Assembly (NCBI GenBank): GCA_021030905.1
Contig: JAGFMI010000004.1
Coordinates: 1,984,001 to 2,048,000 of the forward strand
DNA from: Pyrenula massariospora
Lineage: Eukaryota > Ascomycota > Eurotiomycetes > Pyrenulales > Pyrenulaceae
Length of the DNA: 64,000 bases
Reading direction: 5' to 3'
Shown here: positions 53,355 through 63,862 of the stretch, piece by piece
How positions within the stretch are numbered: the first letter of the stretch is position 1
Layout of the letters: each line of letters starts with the position of its first letter
Position numbers and translations under genes: made by a program
Notes under the pieces: model-generated
Seen by the model: the letters and a program-made list of their open reading frames with translations, nothing else
Told to the model about the DNA's origin: nothing
Database searches by the model: none

Positions 53355-55558
53355 TTAACCCCCCTGCACGCCCCCCGGCAACCCAGGAATCTTCTTCCCA
53401 CCCCCAAACTTCCACTTGCTCGTCAACCCCTTCCACCCGCCCCCCAGCGCCCTCTGGAACTCCTTGAAGCTCGGCTGGTTCACCCGTTCCACCTCGTCCT
53501 TGTAGAGCTGTCGCGCCTCGGCGGGGCCGTCGGGGGGCTTCATGGTCTTTCTGTCGAGGATGCCGAAGTGCCAGTATGATGGCCTTTTGGGTGGAGTGGT
53601 TAGTTGTGGGGGTGGGGTGTGGGATAGGGGAGGGGGGGAGGGGACGGACCAGGTGATGTGGAGTCTGGATGAGGCAGGTTTGGTGAGGTCGTCGGCTTCC
53701 ATTTGGAGGGTTATGCCTGCGGTGGGGTGGGATGGGGTTAGATCGGTAACGAAATGAAGAAAAGGGGGTTGTTGCGAGGCTCTAAAGGGGAAAGGCAAGC
53801 GAGGCTGCTTTGAAAAAGGTAACATACCCTTGACGAGCAACTCGTTGTTGACCGCGGTTAAGAAGGAGCCGCCGGGGCCGAATTTTATTCGCCTCGCCTG
53901 TGAGGCCTCGAAGCTGTAGTCGTAGTCGTCGTCGGTGATCTGGTGCTCTGCCATGATGCAGGGCTTGTCGATCTTGTCCCAGCCCGGGAGGTATTTGCGT
54001 TTGGATGGGTCGGTGACTGGATGGGGACGGGGTTAGAACAGAAGTCGGATCTTCTTAGAGACTCCAGGGGTGATGGGTCGAGGTGGGTGCTTGCTTACTG
54101 TCGCCAAAGACGTGCATTAACTATCCATCGATATTGTTAGCAAGAGATAACACGCTATAGTAGCTGAAGAGACTCACTTCATGGACAATCGTGAACTCAG
54201 GGCTCTGAATACCGTTCAACGTGTTGTACCCCGGATACGAATTGAACCCCTGCGAAATGACATCCTGAGAAGATCTTAGATCTCCACCTTCCCCAAGACC
54301 CAACGCCGAAGACAACGAAGTCGTGCTGTACTGAAGAATGCCATCCAGCCATCCCGGACAGAGAATCATGCGCGCCTGCTTGGCCGCGTTGAGCTGGCCC
54401 TGGTGGACTTCCGCCGCGATGCCTTGAACGTGGCCCATGATGGTCTTTGTGCGATCACAGAGCTTCTCTGGGTGCATGGATGAGCCATATGCTTCGTAGT
54501 CATTCATTATGTACAGCGGACAGTCTTTCCCATCGTCTGTTTTGGACTTTATAGTGCTGTCGTAGACGCCTTTGTCGTCGGAACCGAGGTGATCTGTTCC
54601 GCAGTAGACATTAACGGTCCATTCAGAATTTGACGCTCCAACATTCTGGACTTTCTGTAGTAGATCTACATGCGGATAAGTGTTCGTGAAAAGTGCTTAG
54701 GGAAACTGTGATGGCATACCGATAGTGGACTGAAGCTCTGCTTTCGAATATCGATCCTTGAGGATGGCCTTGTACATAAGATCGGCAAATTTTTCCATTG
54801 GAGTCTGTTTCAAGTGTCCGAGAACGACTGGGCATATCAATTTCAATAACGAAAGCATGGCTTTTCAGAGAGAGTTTTGCTTACACCCCGTCACGGCTAT
54901 CGCATCCACGAAAAGCTTTTCGAGGGTAGTCTTGTACTTAGGATGGCAACTGAAATGGGAAATTGAATCACATGAGAAAATACTGATGAGTGTGATCGTG
55001 TTACCTACCTTTTGGTATCTACACCGAGCTTTGGTCGTACATCGCCGAGTAAGGGAACGACGTCATCCTCAGCAACTGTGAAGACAAGGAAAAGGGCTAT
55101 TGTTGACCAAAGAAGAAAACTAGAATTGCGCATCATTGAAAATTGTCTGCAAACGTTTCGTAAAAGCTATAGTAAGAGAGCAAAGAGGGCACGTTGATGC
55201 AGCGAGGGAAATGCGAAGAACTCGGCAGAGAAAGTGAGACAGCTTGGGAGAGCAAGTCTCAATAGGATGACTTACACATGCTGCCACCACCAAAAGGGCC
55301 TGTTTGTCCTACGGTTCCGGATGGATCAGGCTGAACACCAGTCAAAAGATCCTTTGAAGGTTTGTTGTTGTCCTTTTTCGTCATGTGTGGCAAATGAACG
55401 GCGTCTCTCACCAACTGCAAGGGCTCGGGAAATACCGCTGCGGTTGGTCTGGCCAGTTCTGAAAGCGCGTTCAAATTTGAAATCCGCGCACTTCCTTCAA
55501 GTACACTCTTCCCAGAGCAGTAGCCAATCCAGGACTTGAAACGACAAATGGTGTTCAT
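53355..55558 (-). CDS. Secreted HExxH zinc-protease-like protein
   Basis: Well-supported exons, all in phase: 55075-55009, 54949-54885, 54827-54720, 54665-54178, 54120-54099 (22 nt), 54016-53828, 53716-53650, 53583-53355. Core sequence: DTKSCHPKYKTTLEKLFVDA, VLGHLKQTPMEKFADLMYKA, WTVNVYCGTDHLGS, ARMILCPGWLDGIL, SPEFTIVHE joined to LMHVFGD, which forms the zinc motif HELMH. Then DPSKRKYLPGWDKIDKP and a C-terminal LHITWPSYWHFGILDRK. The 5' end is uncertain. Model A: an exon 55558-55276 (MNTICRFKSWIGYCSG ... GPFGGGSM), phase correct, no signal peptide, 505 residues. Model B: start at 55137 with a signal peptide (MMRNSSFLLWSTIALFLVF), one base out of frame with the rest. Probably an asp- or met-zincin; the third ligand is not identified. 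Confidence 0.72.
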
Positions 55559-55766
55559 TACCAAAAGCTGCAATAGGACATTCCTTGTTGTTGGTGTGGG
55601 TTGGTAGGTGTGGTTATCCAACCAGCCCCATGACTAGCACTAGAACATTCCCGAGCAAGTGATCGATATCAAGGGTACTTCTATCGAAAAGTGAGTCGCG
55701 AAAATAGTCTCACACTTTGCATGGTTCTCGATGTCTCTAGTAGAATGAACTCAAGTTCAATTTGCC

Positions 55767-56273
55767 ATGCAGCATCGTGTTTTCCTAGTGTTGCTCATAA
55801 TAGCAGGCGCCTTACCAGCCTTCTTAGCCGCCTCCTCCCCTAACCCCCACAACGTCCGGCCCAATCCCCGCTCGACCCGGCCCCTACGCCCACGCTCTTC
55901 CTCCGCTCCCACCTGCTCTAAAAGCCTAATAGACTGCGACGACATCTTCTGCGCCGGCGACAAAGAGAAAGGCCTCTGCTCCTCAGACGGACCCTTCAGC
56001 AACAGAAAGTGTGCCGACATCGGCGCCGGCGAGCTCGTCCGCGACTTCTTCACCCTGGTAGCTCAAACCCTCGAGTCCATTGACTTGATCGACGAGAATG
56101 ACAAATCATTCGCCGACGTATCTTTAGATTACGGTGCAAAGCCAAAGGGTCCAGATTACGATAAGCAGCATGTGCTGAGTAGCAGCACGACTACGACGAC
56201 GAGTTCGCCGCCTGTGACAAGCTCTATGCCGCCAGCAAATGCTCCTAGCGGGCCAGTGTGCGACGACAATTGA
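55767..56273 (+). CDS. Small secreted Cys-rich protein
   Basis: Single-exon protein of 168 residues. Signal peptide MQHRVFLVLLIIAGALPAFL, a Pro/Arg-rich propeptide-like part ending RPLRPRSSSAPT, then a compact Cys region CSKSLIDCDDIFCAGDKEKG, LCSSDGPFSNRKC, an acidic helix ELVRDFFTLVAQTLESIDLI, and a Ser/Thr/Pro tail ending in GPVCDDN. Eight-odd Cys and the size are those of fungal small secreted proteins. No family recognised. It is divergent from the HExxH protease gene with about 200-600 bp between starts, depending on that gene's model. Confidence 0.7.
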   Translation: MQHRVFLVLLIIAGALPAFLAASSPNPHNVRPNPRSTRPLRPRSSSAPTCSKSLIDCDDIFCAGDKEKGLCSSDGPFSNRKCADIGAGELVRDFFTLVAQTLESIDLIDENDKSFADVSLDYGAKPKGPDYDKQHVLSSSTTTTTSSPPVTSSMPPANAPSGPVCDDN

Positions 56274-56589
56274 ATGCTTGGGTCGATTGTAATGTGATTA
56301 GGCTTTTCTAGCTATGTATAGTACCTGTATATCGCTATGTGCAAGGCGTCTTTTCCAACACCGAGCCGTAATGTCCATCTCTGCTTTTAGACAATCTTGA
56401 AAACTTTTTTGCTTGAATGACAATGCTCTGCTGGATATTCATGTGACAAAAGGCACATACCTCGCTCTTTCTGTCATGCCTCTCTGCAGCAACATCAAAT
56501 CATACCAGGCCATACCATATCATCGTATCCTCTAGAATCATAACACCTTCGTTACCTCCTCCACCTGCATTAGTTCTCTTCACCTCACC
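56274..56589. other. Convergent intergenic region
   Basis: About 315 bp between the stops of the Cys-rich gene and trehalase. Nothing recognised. Confidence 0.5.
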
Positions 56590-59500
56590 TCATTTTAGAA
56601 ACCTCAAATATCTTCCCACTAGACCGCTAGCCCTCGTCTGCTTCATGTTCCCCCCATCCAGAGCATGTCTACTCCGAACATGACTTCCTTGTACTGCGCC
56701 TCGTGGCGGAACCTTCATGTTTTGTCCTTCCTCGCCGAGGACAGCCCACTCGGCCACAGTGGCTCCAGTGCCGTTGAGCGGATCTTCACTTCCTTGGTTG
56801 CCGACGATACTCAATGTCGCATACTCCGCTGCCAACACCGGCTTGTCCAACACATGTTTGGTCGTATTACTCGAGTAGGGCACCAATGAGCTCTCTTCCG
56901 ACGCATCGTACGGCACTGAGATTGCCACATCCTTCACAGAACTCACAAGCATACCATGGGTCGTCTCCAACCCCGATGAAGCCCCGTTACTCGAGTTGTG
57001 GAAGGTCACGGTAAAGCTCAGCGGCGGATTCTGCGCCCAGTCGAAGTAAAATCCGGTGACTTTCTCTCCGACAGGAAGTGGTACTGTAATTGAAGCAGTC
57101 TCATTCGCAAGAGATGGCTGCCATTTTGTGCTCGCTGCGCCATCGACAGCAGCGATAGGAAATTGTCCAGGCTCGTATTTGTTCGGTGAAGTGACGGATT
57201 TGCATTGGACCAAATTACCAGCGACAGTGTTGATTGAGCTGTATTGGCGGTTGAGAAGAGTTATAGTGCCATTTGGGGGTAGAGAATGGTTTGAAGTGTT
57301 GCCTGCACCATTTCCGACGAGAACTTGGATCGGATGGGTGGCGTAGGTCATATTTGCTTCGCTGAATGGCGTCGGAAGACGAGTTAGGGTGGTATGAGTA
57401 TAGTTCGAGAAAGCGCTAATTGGCCAACCTTGCCAATAGAAGTTTCGGTATTTCAACTGGGGGACTTGAGGCGGTAGAGAAGGGTCGACGTGGAGATAAC
57501 TGTCGGGAACCAGGCGGAGACCAAGATACCCGAAAAGGACTACCTGGTAGGCACCTCCATGTCCAGTTAGAAAGGGGTATGCCGGATGAGTGCCACCGTT
57601 AGTGGTATAATCGTCCAGCAATTGCTCGGAGAATTGGAACCAAGGCGCTCTTGCATATGGGCTCGTCGAATACTGTTGATAGGTGTACGCTGAGCATCCA
57701 GATGGAGAGACTTGGTTGGCATCAATGGCGAAGATAGCGTAAGTCATACCTGGGCCATTGAACGACTGTTTAGCTGCGTAATAGTCGAGATCACTAAGAG
57801 CATCTTCTTGTGTGTATCCTGCATCAAAGCGTAGAGGAAAGGTTTTGAGGACCACGTCAGCTTGCTTGACTGCGATACTGCCATTCATGCCTGAGTACTC
57901 CAATGAGATGGCTGCGTCGGGATTTCGATCAATGACAACGTTCCTGGCTTGCTCGTTCCAGGTGTCATTCACCTTCATGCCGATTTGTTCTCGGAACATG
58001 TTCGCGGTCCGCAGAGTATCGGCAATGAGTGGCATTGTAAAACCTCCATTGTCCACCTGATTTGCATATTCATCAGGGTCTGTCATGTTAGTCAACGCAT
58101 ACTTTGAGCCATTCTTCGTCATCACCTGCGAATAGAAATGCGCAATAGAATTGTAGATGGGGAACAGCTCGTTTTGGAAGAATCTCATGTCACCTGAAGC
58201 CACATAGTAGTTGACAAACTCCTGCGCGATATCTCCATTGATGTGGTATTCGTAATCGAAACAAGGCCCAGTGCCCGTGCAGTTTCCAAATCGACCACTT
58301 GTCCATGAGAACACAGCAGCATTGTCGGTGAACATGGTATCATTCTTCGAAGATTGGTAGGCAGTCTTGACATTCGCTTTCGCTTGAGTATACCTTGCCA
58401 CTCGATACTTGGCGATACCTTGCGCCGCCTGGGGAAAGGCCGCGACCAGACCTGGCTGCATCCAAATCTCAGCATCCCAAAAGATCAGACCAGCATAGGA
58501 ATCAGACGCCAAACCGCCAACAGCTATACTGTGCTCGTTGACGGGGGCGTTATTGACAGCTGCGATGGCATTTTCACCAACAGTGTTCTGTAAAAGTGAG
58601 TAAGGATTCGTCACCGCGGTTATTGCTTGCTCGATGATGAAATCATCATCTGGCAAAGTGCCGTTCTCCGGAAACGTATAGTCGTCGATAGAACCATCAG
58701 AGAAGATCTCGGACCATTCCCTGGTATGGCTGCCTAGGGAGTCGTTATATCCAGCCCCAAGAGCCGCTAGAGTCGCCTCTCTAGCGGTATTCTTAGGATC
58801 CGCAAAAGCATCCGTTGAGGCAATGCCAACATACTTGGAGAAGATATTGGGTTTTTCTGCTACCAATGTGACGTCAGAGCCATGCACAACAGAAGAAACG
58901 TTTTTTCCAAAGTATGGGCGAGCATCCATCATGTAGGGCTTCAACGACCCTTGCGAAGAATCCATGGTCGTGTAAACGTATCCTTGTACGTCGCTGATCC
59001 CTCGTGGGCTCACCGCGGAGTAAATGAGGCCATCGTCAATTCCTTTATCCACAAAATCAGTCCGCACCGCCGAATCTCCATTGAGTACATTTACTACGGT
59101 GACGTTCTTATCGACCGAGGCTGTTACAGTCAGTTGCACAAAAGCTTGGTTGACGTAAAGCTTATGAGCAAACATCTGGTAGGCAACATCGAATGACACA
59201 GTCTCGTCTGGCGTCCATGTGAAGGCCCAATTCATAAGTCCTTGCTTCATATCCAGCGTTGAGGTGAAGCCAGAGATGGTTGAGCTGTCGGTCGAAGCAT
59301 CTAAAAATTTGTCGCCTCCAAGGTCGAGCACGATTCCACCCCAATGAGGCACGCCGCTGATGACGCTCTCTCCGCCGTACTGATTTAACCACGCGTAATT
59401 GGTTCCGTTGGTCTCTGGCTGCGAGTCGAAGAATCCCCCGACAGTTGCAAAAGTCTGTCTCAATTGGAAAAGAGGCCATCCGTTAATGTTGTCTCCGTCC

Positions 59501-59781
59501 ACCGGTGTGTCAATCTCAAAAAAGGGTCCCAACGCAGCAACATTGATTCCAATATAGCCATTTGCCACAGCCATGCGTGACTGATAATGACCTTGGTCTA
59601 AGCTTGTCGTGGAGAGTTGCCATTTTGCTTGGTTCCAGGTGACATTTTCAAAGCGTGTATTGTATAGCTTGTCACCTTCGGCTTGTTGCCGCTTGACAAT
59701 TGCCTCTACAACATGCTCGTCTAGGGCTAGGGAAGGCTGCAAGGCAATCGCCAGGCACGTGAAGAGAGGCAAGCATCTCAT
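56590..59781 (-). CDS. Acid trehalase, GH65
   Basis: Secreted or vacuolar acid trehalase (ATH1/TreA type) that hydrolyses trehalose to glucose. Single exon, 1063 residues from ATG at 59781. Signal peptide MRCLPLFTCLAIALQPSLAL. N-domain: YNTRFENVTWNQAKWQLSTT, QSRMAVANGYIGINVAALGP, FFEIDTPVDGDNINGWPLFQ. Catalytic barrel: GLIFWDAEIWMQPGLVAAFP, and NMTDPDEYANQVDNGGFTMP with the general acid Glu. Then QLLDDYTTNGGTHPAYPFLT and GHGGAYQVVLFGYLGLR. The C-terminal part ends ASGLVGRYLRFLK after a carbohydrate-binding-like beta region. More than fifteen N-glycosylation sequons. Complete and of normal length. Confidence 0.96.
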   Translation of the reverse strand: MRCLPLFTCLAIALQPSLALDEHVVEAIVKRQQAEGDKLYNTRFENVTWNQAKWQLSTTSLDQGHYQSRMAVANGYIGINVAALGPFFEIDTPVDGDNINGWPLFQLRQTFATVGGFFDSQPETNGTNYAWLNQYGGESVISGVPHWGGIVLDLGGDKFLDASTDSSTISGFTSTLDMKQGLMNWAFTWTPDETVSFDVAYQMFAHKLYVNQAFVQLTVTASVDKNVTVVNVLNGDSAVRTDFVDKGIDDGLIYSAVSPRGISDVQGYVYTTMDSSQGSLKPYMMDARPYFGKNVSSVVHGSDVTLVAEKPNIFSKYVGIASTDAFADPKNTAREATLAALGAGYNDSLGSHTREWSEIFSDGSIDDYTFPENGTLPDDDFIIEQAITAVTNPYSLLQNTVGENAIAAVNNAPVNEHSIAVGGLASDSYAGLIFWDAEIWMQPGLVAAFPQAAQGIAKYRVARYTQAKANVKTAYQSSKNDTMFTDNAAVFSWTSGRFGNCTGTGPCFDYEYHINGDIAQEFVNYYVASGDMRFFQNELFPIYNSIAHFYSQVMTKNGSKYALTNMTDPDEYANQVDNGGFTMPLIADTLRTANMFREQIGMKVNDTWNEQARNVVIDRNPDAAISLEYSGMNGSIAVKQADVVLKTFPLRFDAGYTQEDALSDLDYYAAKQSFNGPGMTYAIFAIDANQVSPSGCSAYTYQQYSTSPYARAPWFQFSEQLLDDYTTNGGTHPAYPFLTGHGGAYQVVLFGYLGLRLVPDSYLHVDPSLPPQVPQLKYRNFYWQGWPISAFSNYTHTTLTRLPTPFSEANMTYATHPIQVLVGNGAGNTSNHSLPPNGTITLLNRQYSSINTVAGNLVQCKSVTSPNKYEPGQFPIAAVDGAASTKWQPSLANETASITVPLPVGEKVTGFYFDWAQNPPLSFTVTFHNSSNGASSGLETTHGMLVSSVKDVAISVPYDASEESSLVPYSSNTTKHVLDKPVLAAEYATLSIVGNQGSEDPLNGTGATVAEWAVLGEEGQNMKVPPRGAVQGSHVRSRHALDGGNMKQTRASGLVGRYLRFLK

Positions 59782-61027
59782 CACGCCGAGTTGAGCTGAT
59801 CGATACGGCGAACAGATGAACTTGGAAAGAATTTTGAACGATTGACGGAACGCAGCAATTCAGAAGTCGATTACGCAGGATAGTTGCAATAAATCCTGGC
59901 TGGATCACGATTAACAGCTATCGTATTGACCAGTGAACAGTTCAGCAAGCACAGAAGATATGTGCAGGAGGAAAAGAGGTTCCAACACTGGGAGCGCGTT
60001 TAAAAGCTTGGTGGTGCAGACGATGCAGGTTCGGCCAGAAACGGTCAATCACCACTTCCACTTGAGGAAGCTACAGAGTGAAGAAGGATGCTCATGCAGA
60101 GAAGGTACGAGGTGAAGTAATGCCTCAGTGAAAAGCATGGGTGAAGTAATGCCTCAGTGAAAAGCATAGGTGACATTGAGTCACAAGACTGGGAAATGAC
60201 TGATATGAAAGCGTAGCACTTTCACAAGGTATGTATCCTGTACAAGCGTAGTGTTCCCGCTGTCGGCGCAATTTCCAAGTGAAATCGAGCACATCACCTT
60301 TCGTAGCTTCTTCAAGCTTCTCCACTACGCTCGCGTTGAAAGCTGGTCAAATGAATGCGGCTCGCCGCCCACGTCATTCTACACGAACGATTGTTAACAT
60401 TCCTGAGCCCATCACCTTTTTAGGCGCGCCTAGCCGAATCTGCGGGGGAGATCCTCGGGAGTCGCACTCTGGGTTGGGTAACGGCTGCCGGCTGACGGGC
60501 GCCGGAGGGTGAGCCTCGAGGCAAGGCCGTGGCTGATTGTCCGGGCGGGGGCACCGCACCACACCAAAAACAATCGGCCACGATCTGTCACCCTGCCTCG
60601 CCTGCCAACCCTAAGCTCGACCCCGCGCTTTTCCGTCTCCCCCACTTCTCCAATCCCCCCCCCGGCTTGTCTGCTGGATACGAATGATGCGGTCGGCGGC
60701 ACGGCTGGGTTCGAAATCGACAGCAAACGTCGGCATTTGAGTGGCCATCTTTTCACCCCAAAATACAATCCTGGTTCTGGATGCAGGAACGATGCAGGTC
60801 GGCGAGTGACGAACCAAGAGTCTTTAGAGGAACTAGTTCCTCGTTCCCAATGGTGTGCAACTTCTTCCATGGCCATTGATGACCTTCAGCAACGGCGATC
60901 AGAACGTTTGTCTGTGCGGTAAATCTGAGAACAATGGAGTTTGAAACGAGACAAACGCGAAGGGGACGAAAGTAACACTCACCTCGTAACAAACATTAGC
61001 TGTCAGATGTCTGATCCCTCAAGGCGC
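59782..61027. other. Intergenic with duplication and GC-rich block
   Basis: About 1.25 kb, the upstream flank of trehalase and the downstream flank of NSE1 (both minus). It holds a 29-bp direct duplication near 60111 and, at 60420-60690, a GC-rich part whose plus strand is G-rich then C-rich. A GGGTTCGAAATC at 60709 looks like a tRNA B box but no tRNA folds around it. No gene recognised. Confidence 0.5.
60111..60168. repeat. Recent 29-bp tandem duplication
   Basis: GGTGAAGTAATGCCTCAGTG plus AAAAGCATG occurs twice head to tail (60111-60139, 60140-60168) with a single difference at the last base, and the next five bases start a third copy. The near identity means a recent slip or duplication. 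About 330 bp upstream of the trehalase start. Confidence 0.9.
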
Positions 61028-62059
61028 TCATTCTCCTACTGCCCCGCTCCTTCTCTTGCCTTGTAAATACTTGTCTGAAGTCGTGATGGCTTTTTCCCCT
61101 ACGTAATTCTTTCCCGTCCACCCGGACTTACAAATAGGGCATTGCTGAGATCGCTGTGACCGGAAGAAGCTTTGCGTACAAATGTCGTGCAACCGGCATG
61201 GGCATTCTCGTTCCTGGCATCGCTGACCCTGTAAGTGAGCTCCGTCAGCCACCGTAAATCAGTAGCTCCCTTACCAACACTCACAACCGTGATTATCTCT
61301 TTGCACGCATAGCAAAACTTGATCTTGTCAGCTCTGCCATCGTCTTCATCCTCGTCATTATACGTCTGCACGAGCCAGCTGCGCAACTCCATCAGACCTC
61401 TTGAGCTCAGGCTTAAAAAGCCCTTCTCGCTCTTTTCAAGCCAACCTTCTTCTACCAGTCGAGCCAGGACCTTCTCTGCATCTCGAATGGTCAATCCTGC
61501 GCCGTTGCTGCTCCCATTCGCTAGATTGCTCTCTCTCCGCTGACTTTCGGTGGGCTTGGCGCATTGATTGACTGCATCCATGCCTTTGATACACATTGCC
61601 TCGGTCCTCCTCGTGTTTTGGGTCTCGAACATAACGTCTAGTACTCGCTTGACAAATGCAATTTCATCAGGCGTAAAGGTTGTAGCAAGCTGAGTGAGAG
61701 CGTCGGAGGTGGTATTGATGAGTGCATATATGCGCTCTCGAGTCCGTTGATGATAGGTGCTTTGAATTTCGTAGTCGAGTGGGGACAGCATCGAATTCGC
61801 TGCGGCAATGTAGGATTCGAGATCAGCTAGCGTCACATCTTCTGGGAGCGTTTCTTTCTGTTCTTTAGAGAGTCAGTATGAGCATTCACACAGAATAACG
61901 CGTAAATATCGCGTTGGTAACGTTGACCAGGCTTCACGAACCATGAATCGTAAATATTGCTGCAAGTATTGGCTTTGCTTCTTCGAATGTGAGCGTGCCA
62001 TGGGAAAAGAATGCTTGCACGAACGCCCGGTTGCTGTCGTTGAATTCTGAGTCGTCCAT
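61028..62059 (-). CDS. NSE1: SMC5-SMC6 complex subunit NSE1, RING-like
   Basis: RING-type ubiquitin ligase subunit of the SMC5/6 DNA-repair complex. Three exons, 62059-61942, 61853-61285 and 61228-61028, 295 residues. MDDSEFNDSNRAFVQAFFSH, then FTIHETLPEDVTLADLESYI. The winged-helix part has LTIRDAEKVLARLVEEGWLE and LSSRGLMELRSWLVQTYND. The RING-like end has FCYACKEIITVGQRCQEREC, PCRLHDICTQSFF, QQCPICKSGW. The first intron could end at either of two close AG; the one after GAAAG keeps phase. Both others are standard. Confidence 0.93.
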
Positions 62060-62772
62060 TGTTTTCTACAGAGACCTACAATGCTCCGTGAAAATGAAGT
62101 CTGACTTCAAGCTCTACCAACGGAGCGATCGGACTCTGGAAGGGTTATAAGTCGTGTTGGAGCAACATCGCCGAAATTTAACCGCTCCGCTGCTCGCCTC
62201 TTCTCGAGGTCTGAACATGCGCGTCTGTCACGCCCTAACGGGCTCTGTACGGTACTTAAGGCTTTGTCTGAAAGCAATCAGATTGTGTTGCAGGAAATCT
62301 CGTTGTTGAAACAAAGGCTACAATTTTGAATTTGTCCTCGTTTTTCCAAACCTTCACGCAGAGTAACGCAAAGCATGATCATCAAGCGGTTTTCGTGCAT
62401 CTTATTGTTTCACTATCTCTGAAACCGTTACATTTTTACAGGTTCGTAGGGAAGAGACTTAACTGATGAAAATTTCGAATTCAGCTCGCGACAGGTGCGT
62501 CCCTCGACGTAGAGAGGCACGTTAATGATTCTTATTGATCCCTTCGAATTTTTTTGGTAAATAAGGGTATGCTTTATAATAAATTACACTTCTCACTTGC
62601 ACTTAATGGTGGCGAGCTGTTGTAAATGTATATTAAATGTTGGTGGCGCATCAGTATCTACTGTGATTTATTACCCTGATAACCGAAGTACAGCGGGTCA
62701 TGATGCCATTTCTTTTCTTCATCTTACATACAGTCATAAGCCAGCTTGCATGCGTTATTCTACTCGTCAAAG
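62060..62772. other. Intergenic, no gene seen
   Basis: About 710 bp upstream of NSE1 and downstream of the CHORD gene. A 150-codon plus-strand frame at 62597-63049 overlaps the CHORD gene antisense and has no motif. Confidence 0.5.
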
Positions 62773-63862
62773 CTATGAAGCTCTTCCAGGTCTTCCTACC
62801 TGTATGATCTCTCCCGTCCTTGCATCGTCGCTGCGTAACACCGGCCAGCTCGCCCCGTCGGTCTTCACAAAATTCAATTCCAGCTTCGTCCCTAGAATCT
62901 TGAATGTTGATGCCTCTTGGTCGATTGGACCGTACAGGGGTACGCTTGCCACAAAGCGCTTATTGTCAGCTGTGGGAAGGTCGAGGTCAAGGGTCGTCGG
63001 GGTGGAGAAGTTGACTTTGGCCTTAGTTTTGTCGATCTTTTTGAGGTAAAAGGATGCGATGACCGTAGTTGGGGTTTGGTAAAAATCAGATCTCGAGCCT
63101 TCATCAGCAAATACTCATATCTTAGAAATTTCCATTGTACCTACCGAACGGTCTCAAGTTTCTCTTCACCCTTCGGCCGTCCCTTCCCAACAAAAAGATG
63201 TCTCTTCTTCGTTTTGCACCCCTCAATCTTCAAGAACTCGTCAAATTCCAAAACCCGCCTCTTGCAGCATGTCCATCCTTTACTGCCTTCGTGGAATACA
63301 GGCTGCCCAGGATGATGGACACACTGTTCCTCGTCCCTCGAGATCGAGCTGTCGTACGTCCCCTGACAGCCCCGTCTCCTGCATGAAGCAGCTCTTGGGA
63401 TTGTAAACGAAGGATCATCGGATTCGGATTCTGGAGGTGCCGGAGAAGGTACGGGAGAAGGGGCTTTGACCGGCAGCGCAGCGCGGGACGATGGATCTGA
63501 AAGTAGTCCACTGTTAGGAGTGACGGAGATAGGTTTTGGAGCCGCTGGTTGAGGGATGTTTTCTTTTTGTGTCTGTTGCGGCGCAGGGGGAGGGGCGGGG
63601 GTATCGTCGACGGTCGAGTGTTTGCCCGTTGTGCATGGTGGAATCTCAAGAAACTCGTCGAAGGTCAAGACACGAGGTTTGCAGCATTTCCAGCCTGCGT
63701 GTGTGCTCCAATTAATTTTCGTTTCTGCCAAATATGGCGGGCGGAGGAAAGCTTACCTTTCTGCCCCTCATGAAATTCTGGTGGGCCAGGATGGTAGACA
63801 CAAGGCTCATCTGGATCAGTGAAGACTTTACCGCAGCCTTTGTGAACGCATTTCTGCGCCAT
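62773..63862 (-). CDS. CHORD-CS domain protein (CHORDC1/Rar1-like)
   Basis: Hsp90 co-chaperone with two zinc-binding CHORD domains and a CS domain. Three exons, 63862-63757, 63694-63145 and 63091-62773, 324 residues. CHORD1: MAQKCVHKGCGKVFTDPDEP, CVYHPGPPEFHEGQKGWKCC, KPRVLTFDEFLEIPPCTTGK. A Pro-rich linker follows, then CHORD2: CRRRGCQGTYDSSISRDEEQ, CVHHPGQPVFHEGSKGWTCC, KRRVLEFDEFLKIEGCKTKK. The CS domain (about residues 220-315) has SDFYQTPTTVIASFYLKKID, FVASVPLYGPIDQEASTFKI and LGTKLELNFVKTDGASWPVL, ending IIQVGRPGRAS. In plants and animals such proteins pair with Sgt1 and Hsp90 to hold NLR receptors; in fungi the client is unknown. The upstream 140 bp to the window end is its promoter. 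Confidence 0.94.

Noticed and set aside
60700-60725. tRNA B-box-like GGGTTCGAAATC
   Set aside because: No A box at the right distance and no cloverleaf could be drawn on either strand.
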